Assembly: GCF_001881495.1 (NCBI RefSeq)
Contig: NZ_LUKY01000028.1
Coordinates: forward strand, 1 to 51,171
Length of the DNA stretch: 51,171 nt
From: Candidatus Rickettsiella isopodorum
GTDB lineage: Bacteria; Pseudomonadota; Gammaproteobacteria; Diplorickettsiales; Diplorickettsiaceae
Reading direction: 5' to 3'
Positions 17,231 to 26,254 of the stretch are shown one piece after another. Each line of letters starts with the position of its first letter. Within the stretch, counting starts at the first letter, position 1. The notes beneath the pieces were generated by a model. It did not search any database and was not told the origin of the DNA. It saw only the letters and a program-made list of their open reading frames with translations. The translations under genes and the position numbers were made by a program.

Positions 17231-18655
17231 ATGAGGTGCAAGGTAGTTATTTTTTCCTGGTTAGCTTTAGGGATGAGCTGTTCTGCTTTAGCAGCTGGAA
17301 TCTATGAAAGGGATAGTGCCTATGAGCAAGAAATTATCCGTGCTCAAATGAATGAAATGGATTGGTTGTTGGGTAGAAATCAACCCGGTGGTTTTGATCA
17401 GCCGTGTGGTTGGGTTTGCCGCATAAATTTTAGCGGTTGGATGAACACCGATGCCTATATAACGAATACGCCGCCTGTTTTTTCAGTAGTGGCGCCATTT
17501 ACAGATTTCTTTTTTGCTCAAGGAACACCTTTTAGTCTTACAGCCAATAGGGCCAGTGATCTCATATTAAATAATGCCAATTTGTTTATCGATACGCGGG
17601 TTAATAATTGGATGAAAGCCAATATGTCATTGGTGTATACCTCTTTAACCGGCGTTTCGGGTGCGCAAGGAGTCTATCAAATACCGAACTCATTCTTAAT
17701 CTATCAACCGATCAGTAGAACTAAACTGGATACGGCTTACGCTACATTGCAACACTTTAATGTTTCGCCAGTCTATTTACGTATCGGTAAAGAATATGTG
17801 CCCTTTGGAAATTATGATCCTTATAGTTTTGTAAGTAGTGAAAATCCTACACAATTGCTAAGTGAAATAAATGCTACAACCGCTCAGTTTGGTTTTGCCA
17901 TGCCGAGTGGGCTCTATGGTTCTGTTTATACGTTTGCAGGCCAACCTCGATTGGCGGATGGAGGTTCAACACGTCGTATCCAAAATGGCGGAGTTAATTT
18001 AGGATATACTTACACTGATTGCATCAGTAAATTTAATATCGATGCAGGATATGTCGCTAGTATTACCGACACTAATTTTTTATCTTCTTATTATACAAAT
18101 AGCGATATAGAAGTTGCAGGTATTCTTCCTGGTTTATCTAATCCAAATCAAACAAACATTCCTGGCTTACCCAATCAGAAAGCGCCTGCTTATAACGTGA
18201 ATGCTGAATTTCAATGGGGCCCTTTAGATATTAATGGCCATTATATTGCTATGATACGAAATTTTAACAAACCATTTTTTTTAGCTTTTCCTGTTCCCAT
18301 TACGCCAGCTTTGATGTCTGCACTTACTTTTAATAAACCCAAACTTTGGGGTTTCGAGTTGGGTTTGACTTTTCCAGCCATCACTAAACAAACCCGACTT
18401 TCAGTAGGCTATCAAACCACCAAACATTTAGCAGGAATTTTACCTAATAGACGAATTTACGTTGATTATCTTATGAACATAAGTCAATGGTTTGACATAG
18501 GTTTGGCCATATTCCAAAATAAAGATTATAGCTTGGGAGAAGACCAAGTGGTTACTATGACTGGTGTTAGTAATACTCGTCGTGTACTTTTTCCTGGAGG
18601 CTCAGGTAATAAATCCACCGTAGGTCAAATACGCGCAAGTATAAAATTCGCGTAA
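17231..18655 (+). CDS. LbtU-like outer-membrane porin
   Basis: This outer-membrane barrel protein has a signal peptide (MRCKVVIFSWLALGMSCSALAA) and a short acidic segment (YERDSAYEQEIIRAQMNEMDWL) that could form a coiled coil. Then come the Cys-containing CGWVCRINFSGWMN and about 400 residues of alternating, aromatic-rich beta strands (RIGKEYVPFGNYDPYSF, LSVGYQTT), ending VGQIRASIKFA with a terminal Phe followed by Ala. The layout fits the LbtU family of Legionella and relatives, where LbtU is a TonB-independent siderophore (legiobactin) receptor. Whether this copy binds a siderophore cannot be judged. The Met at 17231 is chosen because AGGG lies eight bases upstream; starts at 17207 or 17225 are in frame but poorly spaced. 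It follows the efflux operon and is convergent with the nuclease gene. Confidence 0.7.
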   Translation: MRCKVVIFSWLALGMSCSALAAGIYERDSAYEQEIIRAQMNEMDWLLGRNQPGGFDQPCGWVCRINFSGWMNTDAYITNTPPVFSVVAPFTDFFFAQGTPFSLTANRASDLILNNANLFIDTRVNNWMKANMSLVYTSLTGVSGAQGVYQIPNSFLIYQPISRTKLDTAYATLQHFNVSPVYLRIGKEYVPFGNYDPYSFVSSENPTQLLSEINATTAQFGFAMPSGLYGSVYTFAGQPRLADGGSTRRIQNGGVNLGYTYTDCISKFNIDAGYVASITDTNFLSSYYTNSDIEVAGILPGLSNPNQTNIPGLPNQKAPAYNVNAEFQWGPLDINGHYIAMIRNFNKPFFLAFPVPITPALMSALTFNKPKLWGFELGLTFPAITKQTRLSVGYQTTKHLAGILPNRRIYVDYLMNISQWFDIGLAIFQNKDYSLGEDQVVTMTGVSNTRRVLFPGGSGNKSTVGQIRASIKFA

Positions 18656-18666
18656 TATTTTGTCAG

Positions 18667-19227
18667 TTAACTATACTCAGAAATCCATGAGTTTTGTGGA
18701 TTTAGATATCTCGAGACCGATCGGCGCCGTTCCCAATTTTTCAAATAGAGATGGGCTAATGTGGGATCGTTAATGATTAATAAATTTTCTGCATTTTTAT
18801 TTTGAGCGGCCTTAGTAAAATTAAATGAACCAGTAAGCACTTCTTTTTCATCAACAATCATAATTTTATTGTGGGCAATAGCCGGTTTGTAATCTATCCA
18901 ACAGGGAATATGTTGATTGACTAAAAAACGTGAAGCGCTATATTTTTGCGTTGTTTGACTTTTATCCAGTATGACATTGACTATTACGCCGCGTTTTTTT
19001 GCGGCAACTAAATGAGCAGCGATGGGTGCAGACGTAAAGCTATAAGCTTGCACAAAAATAGATTTTTTAGCGGCATCGATGACATCGGTAATTTCTTCAG
19101 TGCAATTTTGACCGGGTGTAAAACAAACTTGTATAGTGGCGTAATTATTGGATTTGCTAATGGCTAAGCAGGTGGTGATAGGACAAACACTGAACAAGAA
19201 AAAACCACATAATAGTTTTTTTAACAT
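18667..19227 (-). CDS. Secreted phospholipase-D-family nuclease (single HKD motif)
   Basis: This 186-residue protein has a clear signal peptide (MLKKLLCGFFLFSVCPITTCLA). One HKD motif is present, H119-N-K121 followed by four residues and D126, then LTGSFNFTKAAQNKNAENLLI. This is the layout of Nuc-type endonucleases, which act as dimers, each subunit giving one HKD. Nuc is a periplasmic, metal-independent DNase. Related small PLD proteins are also carried on IncP/IncN-type plasmids. The predicted site is therefore the periplasm or outside the cell. It is convergent with the porin gene (11 bp gap). It has no operon partner, as gmk is 68 bp upstream. Confidence 0.87.
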   Translation of the reverse strand: MLKKLLCGFFLFSVCPITTCLAISKSNNYATIQVCFTPGQNCTEEITDVIDAAKKSIFVQAYSFTSAPIAAHLVAAKKRGVIVNVILDKSQTTQKYSASRFLVNQHIPCWIDYKPAIAHNKIMIVDEKEVLTGSFNFTKAAQNKNAENLLIINDPTLAHLYLKNWERRRSVSRYLNPQNSWISEYS

Positions 19228-19295
19228 AAATACTCTTTAATAAGTTTAATATTGTTGTTTGTAGTCTATTTTTCTAGGTCAGTAAATTAATTAGC

Positions 19296-19913
19296 TTAAT
19301 TTAACAAAATTTTTAAAAGAGGTGCGAGTTCTTTTTTTTGGATACTGCAACGTAAACGTCTTACTCTTAAGATAGCGTTTAAATCGGCAAGTGCATTAGA
19401 AAAATTTTCGTTCAAAATTAAATAATCATATTCATCGTAATGAGCTAATTCAGTTTTTGCATCTGCCATACGTTTTTTTATAACATCTTTTTTATCTTGT
19501 CCTCTAAGATGTAGTCTTTTTTCTAATACTTCCCAAGAAGGAGGAATGATAAATATGCCTATTGATTCGGGCATTTTTTCTCTTATTTGCTGTGCACCTT
19601 GCCAATCAATTTCAAGGATGATATCGATACCGACTTCAATTTTTTGGGTCACCCAATCCATTGAAGTGCCGTAAAAATGACCAAAAACGATAGCATGTTC
19701 CAACAATGACTTTTTTTGGATGAGCTGTTTAAATTCTATTTGATCAATAAAGTGATAATCTACGCCTTCTTTTTCACCCGGTCGTGGTGGTCGGGTCGTA
19801 TAGGAAATAGAAACCTCTAAGTTAGATACGGACTCTAATAATGCATTGACAAGACTGGTTTTTCCACCGCCTGAAGGTGCGGATATAATATAAAGTGTTC
19901 CAGGTATATTCAT
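19296..19913 (-). CDS. gmk: Guanylate kinase
   Basis: This 205-residue cytoplasmic kinase converts GMP to GDP using ATP. The P-loop SAPSGGGKTSL is at about 11-21, followed by the GMP-binding signature SISYTTRPPRPGEKEGVDYHFI and, later, LEIDWQGAQQIR. Length and motif order match the family exactly. It starts three bases after the yicC stop, so the two are co-transcribed, a common gammaproteobacterial arrangement. Confidence 0.96.
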   Translation of the reverse strand: MNIPGTLYIISAPSGGGKTSLVNALLESVSNLEVSISYTTRPPRPGEKEGVDYHFIDQIEFKQLIQKKSLLEHAIVFGHFYGTSMDWVTQKIEVGIDIILEIDWQGAQQIREKMPESIGIFIIPPSWEVLEKRLHLRGQDKKDVIKKRMADAKTELAHYDEYDYLILNENFSNALADLNAILRVRRLRCSIQKKELAPLLKILLN

Positions 19914-19916
19914 AAT

Positions 19917-20783
19917 TTACTCAATATTCTGCACTTGTTCGCGCATTTCCTCTATCAAAACTTTGATGTTAACGGCCGATAAGGTCAATTCTGCATTCAG
20001 TGATTTAGAAGCTAAGGTGTTGGCTTCACGATTTAATTCTTGTAATAAAAAATCGAGCTGTTTGCCTTGGGCTTGATTTTTTGCCAATAAATTCTTAAAT
20101 TCACGAAGGTGAATCTGTAAACGATCCAATTCTTCTGCTACATCCGTCTTCTGAGCAAATAATAACATTTCCTGCTCTAAACGGTTAGGGTCTAAGCTGA
20201 TTTTAATTTCATTTAATCGAGTTAGAACTTTTTCTCGTTGCAGATTTAAAATATAAGGTAATTGAGTCTGAATATGCTGACGGAGATCCGTAAGTTTTCT
20301 TAAACGTTGATTTAATAGCTCAAAAATAGCATTACCTTCAATACTGCGAACTGTACAAAACTCATTTAAGGTTTCAGAAAATAACGTCATTAATTCAGGT
20401 TGTATGACTTCAACGTTTAATTCGGGAAACTTAAGTAGTTGCGGCCATCGTAATAATTCTCCGGGATTTAAGTGTGTTTCAGTATGGGCTAGCTGAGCAA
20501 TTTTTTTGTAAGCGCCGATAAGCGACTGGGTTAATTCTTCATCGATCTCAATCGGCATCGCTTTATTAGAAAATGATTTATAACGCAGTTTGACTTCTAT
20601 TCTGCCACGTTGCAAGCAGGCTTGCATTTGTTTGCGGATCAAAGGTTCTAAATAGCCAAAGGTATCAGGTAGAGAAAGAACGATTTCTAAATAACGATGG
20701 TTGACACTACGAACTTCCCAAGTGGCTTGGCCCCATTCGGCTTGTTTTTCTTTTCTGGCAAAAGCCGTCATGCTATTGGTCAT
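19917..20783 (-). CDS. yicC: YicC-family endoribonuclease-like protein
   Basis: This 288-residue YicC/YloC family protein has an N-terminal domain opening with MTNSMTAFARKEKQAEWG and continuing WEVRSVNHRYLEI. The C-terminal DUF1732 domain ends with RLQIHLREF...GKQLDFLLQELNREANTLASKS, the most conserved part of the family. Family members have been linked to RNA decay and stationary-phase survival. The frame extends upstream to 20894, but that would run into rph, and the conserved family start (SMTA) fixes the Met at 20783. It is divergent from rph, with about 95 bp between, as in many proteobacteria. Confidence 0.93.
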   Translation of the reverse strand: MTNSMTAFARKEKQAEWGQATWEVRSVNHRYLEIVLSLPDTFGYLEPLIRKQMQACLQRGRIEVKLRYKSFSNKAMPIEIDEELTQSLIGAYKKIAQLAHTETHLNPGELLRWPQLLKFPELNVEVIQPELMTLFSETLNEFCTVRSIEGNAIFELLNQRLRKLTDLRQHIQTQLPYILNLQREKVLTRLNEIKISLDPNRLEQEMLLFAQKTDVAEELDRLQIHLREFKNLLAKNQAQGKQLDFLLQELNREANTLASKSLNAELTLSAVNIKVLIEEMREQVQNIE

Positions 20784-20879
20784 GGTAATTTTCAGGTTAA
20801 AAAGTATAATGCCTATTTTCAGAGTCTCTATTTTAATTACTCTGCCAGTAAAATCTAGTTTTATAAAAGGAAAGTATCC

Positions 20880-21605
20880 ATGCGTGCAACACAACGTGCT
20901 ATTGATGAGCTTCGTGTAATCAACTTGACACGTTCTTATACGAATTATGCCGAAGGGTCAGTATTAGTAGCATTTGGCAATACCAAAGTACTTTGTACAG
21001 CCAGCGTGGTACCGGGCGTGCCAAAATTTTTGAAAGGATCAGGCCAAGGATGGATTACTGCAGAATATGGTATGTTACCTCGTGCAACACATACGCGATC
21101 TGAACGAGAGGCGAGTAGAGGTAAGCAAACCGGTCGAAGTTTAGAAATACAACGCTTAATTGGCCGTGTTTTACGCGTGAGTGTTGATTTGAAACAGTTA
21201 GGTGAAAATACCATCTTTTTAGATTGCGATGTGATTCAAGCCGATGGTGGAACCCGAACTGCCGCTATTACGGGCGCAAGTGTTGCATTGAAGGATGCCT
21301 TAAGCGTAATGAAGAAAAAAGGCGAATTAACACAAGATCCATGGCGTTTTCTTGTTGCTGCAGTGTCTGTCGGAATCTATAAAGGACAAGTGATCTTGGA
21401 TTTGGATTATGCAGAGGATTCTCACGCTGAAACGGATATGAATGTGGTAATGACAGAGCAGGGTGGTACCTTGGAGGTGCAAGCCACTGCAGAAAAAAAT
21501 GCTTTTTCCAAACAGCAATTCGAACAACTGTTAGCCGTAGCAGAGACAGGAATAAAGCAATTATTAAAAAAACAACAAGAAAGTTTAGCTTTAAATAAAA
21601 GTTAA
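20880..21605 (+). CDS. rph: Ribonuclease PH
   Basis: This 241-residue phosphorolytic 3'-5' exoribonuclease trims tRNA 3' ends. The start [32 protein letters not shown] is standard. [17 protein letters not shown]-like sequence ([36 protein letters not shown]) carries the phosphate and RNA-binding Arg residues. [19 protein letters not shown] and [19 protein letters not shown] complete the RNase PH core. AAAGGAAAG precedes the ATG. It is divergent from yicC. Confidence 0.97.
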   Translation: MRATQRAIDELRVINLTRSYTNYAEGSVLVAFGNTKVLCTASVVPGVPKFLKGSGQGWITAEYGMLPRATHTRSEREASRGKQTGRSLEIQRLIGRVLRVSVDLKQLGENTIFLDCDVIQADGGTRTAAITGASVALKDALSVMKKKGELTQDPWRFLVAAVSVGIYKGQVILDLDYAEDSHAETDMNVVMTEQGGTLEVQATAEKNAFSKQQFEQLLAVAETGIKQLLKKQQESLALNKS

Positions 21606-21653
21606 AATTCACTTAAATCTCTGAAAATAATTTTTTTAACGATTAAATTAACC

Positions 21654-21670
21654 TTTAAGTTAATCTTAAT
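21654..21670 (+). promoter_or_regulatory. PmrA-box-like direct repeat upstream of a small charged protein
   Basis: TTTAAG-TTAAT-CTTAAT exactly matches the PmrA consensus YTTAAK-N5-YTTAAK. A -10-like TATACT at 21687-21692 begins 17 bases after the end of the second half-site, so that half-site covers the -35 position, as in known PmrA-activated promoters. In Legionella and Coxiella, PmrA controls many Dot/Icm genes. The motif is degenerate and AT-rich, so chance occurrence in this genome is possible. Confidence 0.45.
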
Positions 21671-21723
21671 AATTTGTTATTACACTTATACTTCTTATCT
21701 TTGTAGTAAATAGAGTGTAATTT

Positions 21724-22059
21724 ATGCATAAATTTATAAAACCGCTATCAGATGCAAAAAAAAGGAAAGAAGTAGAAGAACAAAAGCAAAGGGAAATAGA
21801 AATTGAAAAATTAAAAGCAAATTTTCCTCTGTATGGAAAAGTGATAAATTCTGATGATAAAAATATTGCTAAATTAAGTGTCTATGATGAAAAAAAGCTT
21901 TTTAAAGCAGGCGCACAAAACCAAGGTTCACTAAACTTAGATCCTAATGCTTTTGTTTTTTTTAAAACGAGAGGCTATAACCTAAATCAAGTTCGTATAG
22001 TAATAGTAGAAGAAAAAAAAGAACAAGACCATGAATCTCAGAACTGTAAAAATAAATAA
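21724..22059 (+). CDS. Small highly charged protein, unknown; candidate PmrA-regulated effector
   Basis: This is 111 residues with no recognised family. The N-terminal third is a strongly charged helix (DAKKRKEVEEQKQREIEIEKLK). The middle, FPLYGKVINSDDKNIAKLSVYDEKKLFKAG, could be a small beta-rich fold. The C-terminus is hydrophilic and Glu-rich (VEEKKEQDHESQNCKNK), a feature often seen in Dot/Icm substrates. There is no signal peptide or membrane segment. A PmrA-box-like site and -10 lie just upstream. The Shine-Dalgarno is weak (GAGTG), so the start is moderately sure. The effector reading is inference. Confidence 0.55.
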   Translation: MHKFIKPLSDAKKRKEVEEQKQREIEIEKLKANFPLYGKVINSDDKNIAKLSVYDEKKLFKAGAQNQGSLNLDPNAFVFFKTRGYNLNQVRIVIVEEKKEQDHESQNCKNK

Positions 22060-22212
22060 AAAGTTGATTAAATGTATAAATAATGTTCATTTTTTGCGAT
22101 CTATAGTTTTGGTAATATCATAATCGATACTATTAGTTAAAAAATTGTTAAACTAATGTCTACTTGCATGTAGAAATTCATCAAGTCTAAAGATACTCAA
22201 TGGATTTAAAAA

Positions 22213-23778
22213 TTGCTAAAGCGTGATATTTCCACGACTAATATCTTAATTGCCGCAGCAGGTGGAATGATAGGTTCCGCTTGGCTATTTACCCCTTTTA
22301 TAGGCGCGCAGATGGCTGGGCCGAATGCACTCATTAGCTGGATGATTGCGGCACTTTTTATGTTATTCATAGCCCTCCCATTATGCGAATTGGGGACTAT
22401 GCTACCGATTTCTGGTGGTTTATCGAATTATCCGACCTATACGCATGGTAGAGAAGTAGGATTTTTATTTTCTTGGATCACATGGCTTGCCTATGTGGTG
22501 ATGACACCAATAGAAATCCAGGCCATTTTGCAATATAGCAGTCATTTTTTTCCTTTTTTGTTAATTAAAGAAGCTACTTATTTTAAGTTATCACACACAG
22601 GTTATTTGGTAGCAGTTATCATCATGTTTTTTATTGTGCTGCTGAATAGTTATGGAATTAAATTCTTAGCGGAATGTAATAAGTACGCCAGCATTGTGAA
22701 ATTCCTTTTACCGTCGATTGCTATTGTTGCTTTAATCCATACTTCGCCGACTTTACAAAATATCACGCTTGATTTGACTAACAAAACTAGCTGGATAGAA
22801 ATATTTTCGGCTTTATCTGCAGGGGGTATCGCGTTTGCGTTTACTGGTTTTCAAAATGGTTTGATGTTAGGAGGTGAAGTTAAGAATCCGCAAAAAAATA
22901 TTCCTATTGCCATTTTGGGTGCCGTATTAGTGGGGTTCATTTTATATTTTATGTTGCAACTTAGTTTTCTAGTGGCAGTCCCTCAAAGTTATTTGCAACA
23001 AGGCTGGCCGCATCTTAGTTTTCCGGGTGATAGTGGACCTTTAGTCGGTTTAACTTTGTTACTCGGCCTTAGCATCGTAGCCATGTTATTATTATTTGAT
23101 GCGGCTTTTTCACCATTGGGAACGACATTAGTTTATACCGCTGCCACATCGCGAATTCTCTATGGCATGGCATTGAATAAACATTTACCGCCATTTTTTT
23201 TAAAACTTAATCGTTATCAAATTCCGTATGTCACACTCTATGCTAATTTTTTAGTAGGAATTTGTGCTTTTTTGCCGTTTCCAGGTTGGCAAAAGATGGT
23301 GGCGTTTTTATCTTCGGCGAGCATACTTTCGTATGGAATAGGACCTATTTGTTTATTAGCATTACGAAAAATGCGGCCTGAGCAACAGCGCCCTTTCAAA
23401 TTATCAGCGAGTTTAATTATCTGTCATATGGCATTCTATGTGGCTAATTTAATGCTTTATTGGTGCGGTTTTTCAGTGATATGGAAGCTTTATATCGCCA
23501 TTTTAGTGGGTTTTGTTATCTATCTTTGTTATCAAAAACGTCGTTTTTGGATCAATAATTTTAGTTTATATTGGTTTTTTTCTTATCTATCCATTTTATT
23601 ATTATTTTCTTATTTGGGTCCCTTTGGAGGTATAGCACAGCTAAAATTCCCATTGGGTATATTAGTGATATTGCCTTTTAGTGTGTTAATGCTTTATTTA
23701 TCGCAATATTGCTTAGTTAGAGATCAAGCCGAAGAAGAATCGTTTGCATTGATGAATAAACAATTACAAGATTTATAA
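22213..23778 (+). CDS. APC-superfamily amino-acid permease
   Basis: This is a 521-residue, 12-13-helix inner-membrane transporter. The opening LKRDISTTNILIAAAGGMIGSAWLF has the GGMIGS.W glycine loop of helix 1 that binds the amino-acid backbone in this superfamily. GGIAFAFTGFQNGLMLGGEVKNPQKNIPIAI is the helix-6 region, with the conserved GEVKNP. The substrate cannot be deduced. The likely start is a TTG at 22213. An out-of-frame ATG at 22200 opens an eight-codon frame that ends inside this gene. It is convergent with murB, three bases apart. Confidence 0.9.
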   Translation: MLKRDISTTNILIAAAGGMIGSAWLFTPFIGAQMAGPNALISWMIAALFMLFIALPLCELGTMLPISGGLSNYPTYTHGREVGFLFSWITWLAYVVMTPIEIQAILQYSSHFFPFLLIKEATYFKLSHTGYLVAVIIMFFIVLLNSYGIKFLAECNKYASIVKFLLPSIAIVALIHTSPTLQNITLDLTNKTSWIEIFSALSAGGIAFAFTGFQNGLMLGGEVKNPQKNIPIAILGAVLVGFILYFMLQLSFLVAVPQSYLQQGWPHLSFPGDSGPLVGLTLLLGLSIVAMLLLFDAAFSPLGTTLVYTAATSRILYGMALNKHLPPFFLKLNRYQIPYVTLYANFLVGICAFLPFPGWQKMVAFLSSASILSYGIGPICLLALRKMRPEQQRPFKLSASLIICHMAFYVANLMLYWCGFSVIWKLYIAILVGFVIYLCYQKRRFWINNFSLYWFFSYLSILLLFSYLGPFGGIAQLKFPLGILVILPFSVLMLYLSQYCLVRDQAEEESFALMNKQLQDL

Positions 23779-23781
23779 AAT

Positions 23782-24660
23782 TTAAGCTTCGCCGATAATA
23801 CGCACTTCGGGTATTAAGCGAATATGAAATTTGTGGAATACACACTCAGCAATTTTTTGAATTAAAGCTTCAATGTCAGCGGCGCTAGCCTTGCCATTAT
23901 TAATAATAAAATTAGCATGCTTGTTGGATACCGCGGCATTACCAATGGTTAAACCTTTAAGCCCGCACGCTTCGATCAAGCGTGCAGCATGATCCCCGGG
24001 AGGATTACGAAACACCGAACCACAATTGGGTTCATTAGTTGGTTGAGTGTCTGCACGATATTTAAGCAGAGTACGAATTTTGGTTAAAGCGGTTTCTTTG
24101 TTACCTGATTTTAATTGAAATTCTGCAGCCAAATAATATTCGTCTGGAAATACACTGACACTACGGTAAGCAATTTTATATTCATTAGGATAACGGATTT
24201 TTTTCTCACCTTGCCGATTTACAGTAAGGACTGACTTAACTATATTCCAGGTTTCACAACCATCACATCCTGCATTCATGATTAAAGCACCACCAATAGT
24301 GCCAGGAATACCGGCTAAAAATTCGGCCCCCATTAAATTTTTTCTGGCAGCAAATCGAGCGAATGCCGGCGAAGCAACACCTGCTTCTGCATAAAGCGTC
24401 AGAGCATCTATAGTTTTTAATTTATTAAGCGCGCCCTGTGTGACAACCACTGTGCCTTTGATACCACCATCCCGTATGAGTGTGTTGCTGCCTAAACCTA
24501 AAAAAAATAAGGGTTCTTGTTCAGATAGTTGTTTAATAAAGGTAATTAAATCATTGATATCTGCAGGTTTATACAGGTGATCGGCTTTGCCACCCACTTG
24601 CCATGAAGAATATTCAGCCAATTTAGCATTTTCTAGGAGTTCGCCGCGTAAATGTTGCAT
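23782..24660 (-). CDS. murB: UDP-N-acetylenolpyruvoylglucosamine reductase
   Basis: This 292-residue FAD/NADPH enzyme makes UDP-MurNAc for peptidoglycan. The FAD-binding part has FLGLGSNTLIRDGGIKG and GAEFLAGIPGTIGGALIMNAG. The catalytic Ser lies in NCGSVFRNPPGDHAARLIEACGLKG, followed by KHANFIIN. Its length is that of the short (type II) MurB group rather than the E. coli type. It starts three bases after the murC stop, so the two are translated from one message. It is the last gene of the minus-strand envelope cluster. Confidence 0.96.
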   Translation of the reverse strand: MQHLRGELLENAKLAEYSSWQVGGKADHLYKPADINDLITFIKQLSEQEPLFFLGLGSNTLIRDGGIKGTVVVTQGALNKLKTIDALTLYAEAGVASPAFARFAARKNLMGAEFLAGIPGTIGGALIMNAGCDGCETWNIVKSVLTVNRQGEKKIRYPNEYKIAYRSVSVFPDEYYLAAEFQLKSGNKETALTKIRTLLKYRADTQPTNEPNCGSVFRNPPGDHAARLIEACGLKGLTIGNAAVSNKHANFIINNGKASAADIEALIQKIAECVFHKFHIRLIPEVRIIGEA

Positions 24661-24663
24661 AAA

Positions 24664-26079
24664 TTATTCATTTTCAATTGAGAGAGCTAGTTTTTGTGCA
24701 ATACTGCCAATATCTCCTGCCCCTTGTAATAGCAGGACATCACCGTCTTGTATCACTTCATCTAAAGTTTGGGTAAGATTTTCTTTATCTTTGATATGGA
24801 TAGGGCTTAATTGATTATTTAAACGTATTGATTTTAATAAAGCCGCACTATCTGCGCCGGGAATGGGTGTTTCTCCCGCTGAATAAACATTTAAAAGCAG
24901 CAAATGATCCACTGCAGATAGAATTTCTACAAAATCTGCAAATAGATCGCGAGTTCGTGTGTAACGGTGAGGTTGGTAAGTCATGACTAAACGTCGGTCT
25001 GGCCATGCACTCCGTATAGCTTTTAAAGTAGCGGCTATTTCACGTGGATGATGCCCATAATCATCTATTAATAAAGCATGACCTTGTTTACATTTCAATT
25101 TTCCTAATATTTGAAAACGCCGATCGACACCGCTAAAGTGTGCTAAGGCGCCAAGTATCGTATTATCTTTAATTCCAAGTTCTGACGCAACGGCAATAGC
25201 GGCGAGTGAATTTAAAGCATTATGTTCACCAGGAAGATTCAAAGTAATAGCTAATGGCTTTTTCTTGGGCCTAGTAACAGTAAAGTAATTTTTAATACCT
25301 TTTTGTTGGAAAGAAGTAATGCGAATATCAGCATCTTCACTAAATCCGTAAGTAATAATAGGGCGCATAATATCAGGTAAGATGGATCGAATAATCGGAT
25401 CATCGCAGCACATGATAGCTAAACCATAAAAAGGTAAATGCCATAAAAATTCTAAAAAGCTTTTTTTTAATTGCTGAAAATTACCCTCATAAGTTCCCAT
25501 ATGATCCATATCAATATTAGTTACAATAGCAATCATGGGTTTTAAGTATAGGAAAGAAGCATCACTTTCATCAGCCTCAGCGACTAAATAGCGCCCTGCA
25601 CCCAAACGAGCATGCGTACTCGTGCTATTCAGTTTACCGCCAATGATAAAAGTGGGATCCAATCCACCTTCTCCTAATAAACTGGCGACTAAGCTGGTCG
25701 TGGTTGTTTTTCCGTGCGTTCCTGCAACGGCTACACTATAACGAAAGCGCATTAATTCTGCGAGCATCAAGGCTCTTGGAACGACAGGTATGAGCGCGTT
25801 CCGTGCAGCTTGAATTTCTACATTGTCAGGGGATACTGCACTGGAATAAACAATGACATCAGCATCGCATATATGTTTTTCGTGGTGACCCCATTGGATT
25901 TCTGCCCCTAATTTTTTCAGATGTTGAGTCATAGTGTTTTCTTGAAGATCAGAACCCGAGATCATATAGCCTTCATTGAGTAAAATTTCAGCAATACCTC
26001 CCATGCCCGCACCACCAATACCAACAAAATGGATGTGTCGAATACGTCCCATTTGATTATCAACAAAAGGGATTTTCAT
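24664..26079 (-). CDS. murC: UDP-N-acetylmuramate--L-alanine ligase
   Basis: This 471-residue ATP-dependent ligase adds L-Ala to UDP-MurNAc. The N-terminal Rossmann motif is [17 protein letters not shown]. The ATP-binding P-loop [10 protein letters not shown] begins at about 120. Mg/substrate residues lie in [12 protein letters not shown] and the C-terminal ligase domain in [18 protein letters not shown]. All key motifs are intact. The gene usually found just upstream, murG, is absent: 175 non-coding bases separate murC from ftsW. Confidence 0.97.
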   Translation of the reverse strand: MKIPFVDNQMGRIRHIHFVGIGGAGMGGIAEILLNEGYMISGSDLQENTMTQHLKKLGAEIQWGHHEKHICDADVIVYSSAVSPDNVEIQAARNALIPVVPRALMLAELMRFRYSVAVAGTHGKTTTTSLVASLLGEGGLDPTFIIGGKLNSTSTHARLGAGRYLVAEADESDASFLYLKPMIAIVTNIDMDHMGTYEGNFQQLKKSFLEFLWHLPFYGLAIMCCDDPIIRSILPDIMRPIITYGFSEDADIRITSFQQKGIKNYFTVTRPKKKPLAITLNLPGEHNALNSLAAIAVASELGIKDNTILGALAHFSGVDRRFQILGKLKCKQGHALLIDDYGHHPREIAATLKAIRSAWPDRRLVMTYQPHRYTRTRDLFADFVEILSAVDHLLLLNVYSAGETPIPGADSAALLKSIRLNNQLSPIHIKDKENLTQTLDEVIQDGDVLLLQGAGDIGSIAQKLALSIENE

Positions 26080-26254
26080 GACTAAAAACCTATAGTGTGA
26101 ATTGAGGAGGCGTATTGTGGCATTAGTTGGCCAGTGCCTTCAACTTTTGCTATCTACCGCTGGTACTTGAAGATGCGAAATTTTGCATTTCTCGATGAGC
26201 GGATGTTCCTATTATAGAGCAGTTTTTTGTATAAAGTGCTTAGTTGAAAAGTTC

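Noticed and set aside
21647-21664. Inverted repeat ATTAAC-CTTTAA-GTTAAT upstream of the small charged gene
   Set aside because: It overlaps the better-supported direct repeat with PmrA-box consensus and is short and AT-rich, so I do not call it a separate operator.
22120-22160. GTTAAA-N5-GTTAAA direct repeat upstream of the permease
   Set aside because: The spacing resembles a PmrA box but both defining flanking positions fail, and the gene is an ordinary permease.
26080-26254. Remnant of murG between ftsW and murC
   Set aside because: I translated the gap on the minus strand and found no MurG-like motif such as GGTGGH or GGSQGA, so a degraded murG cannot be claimed.
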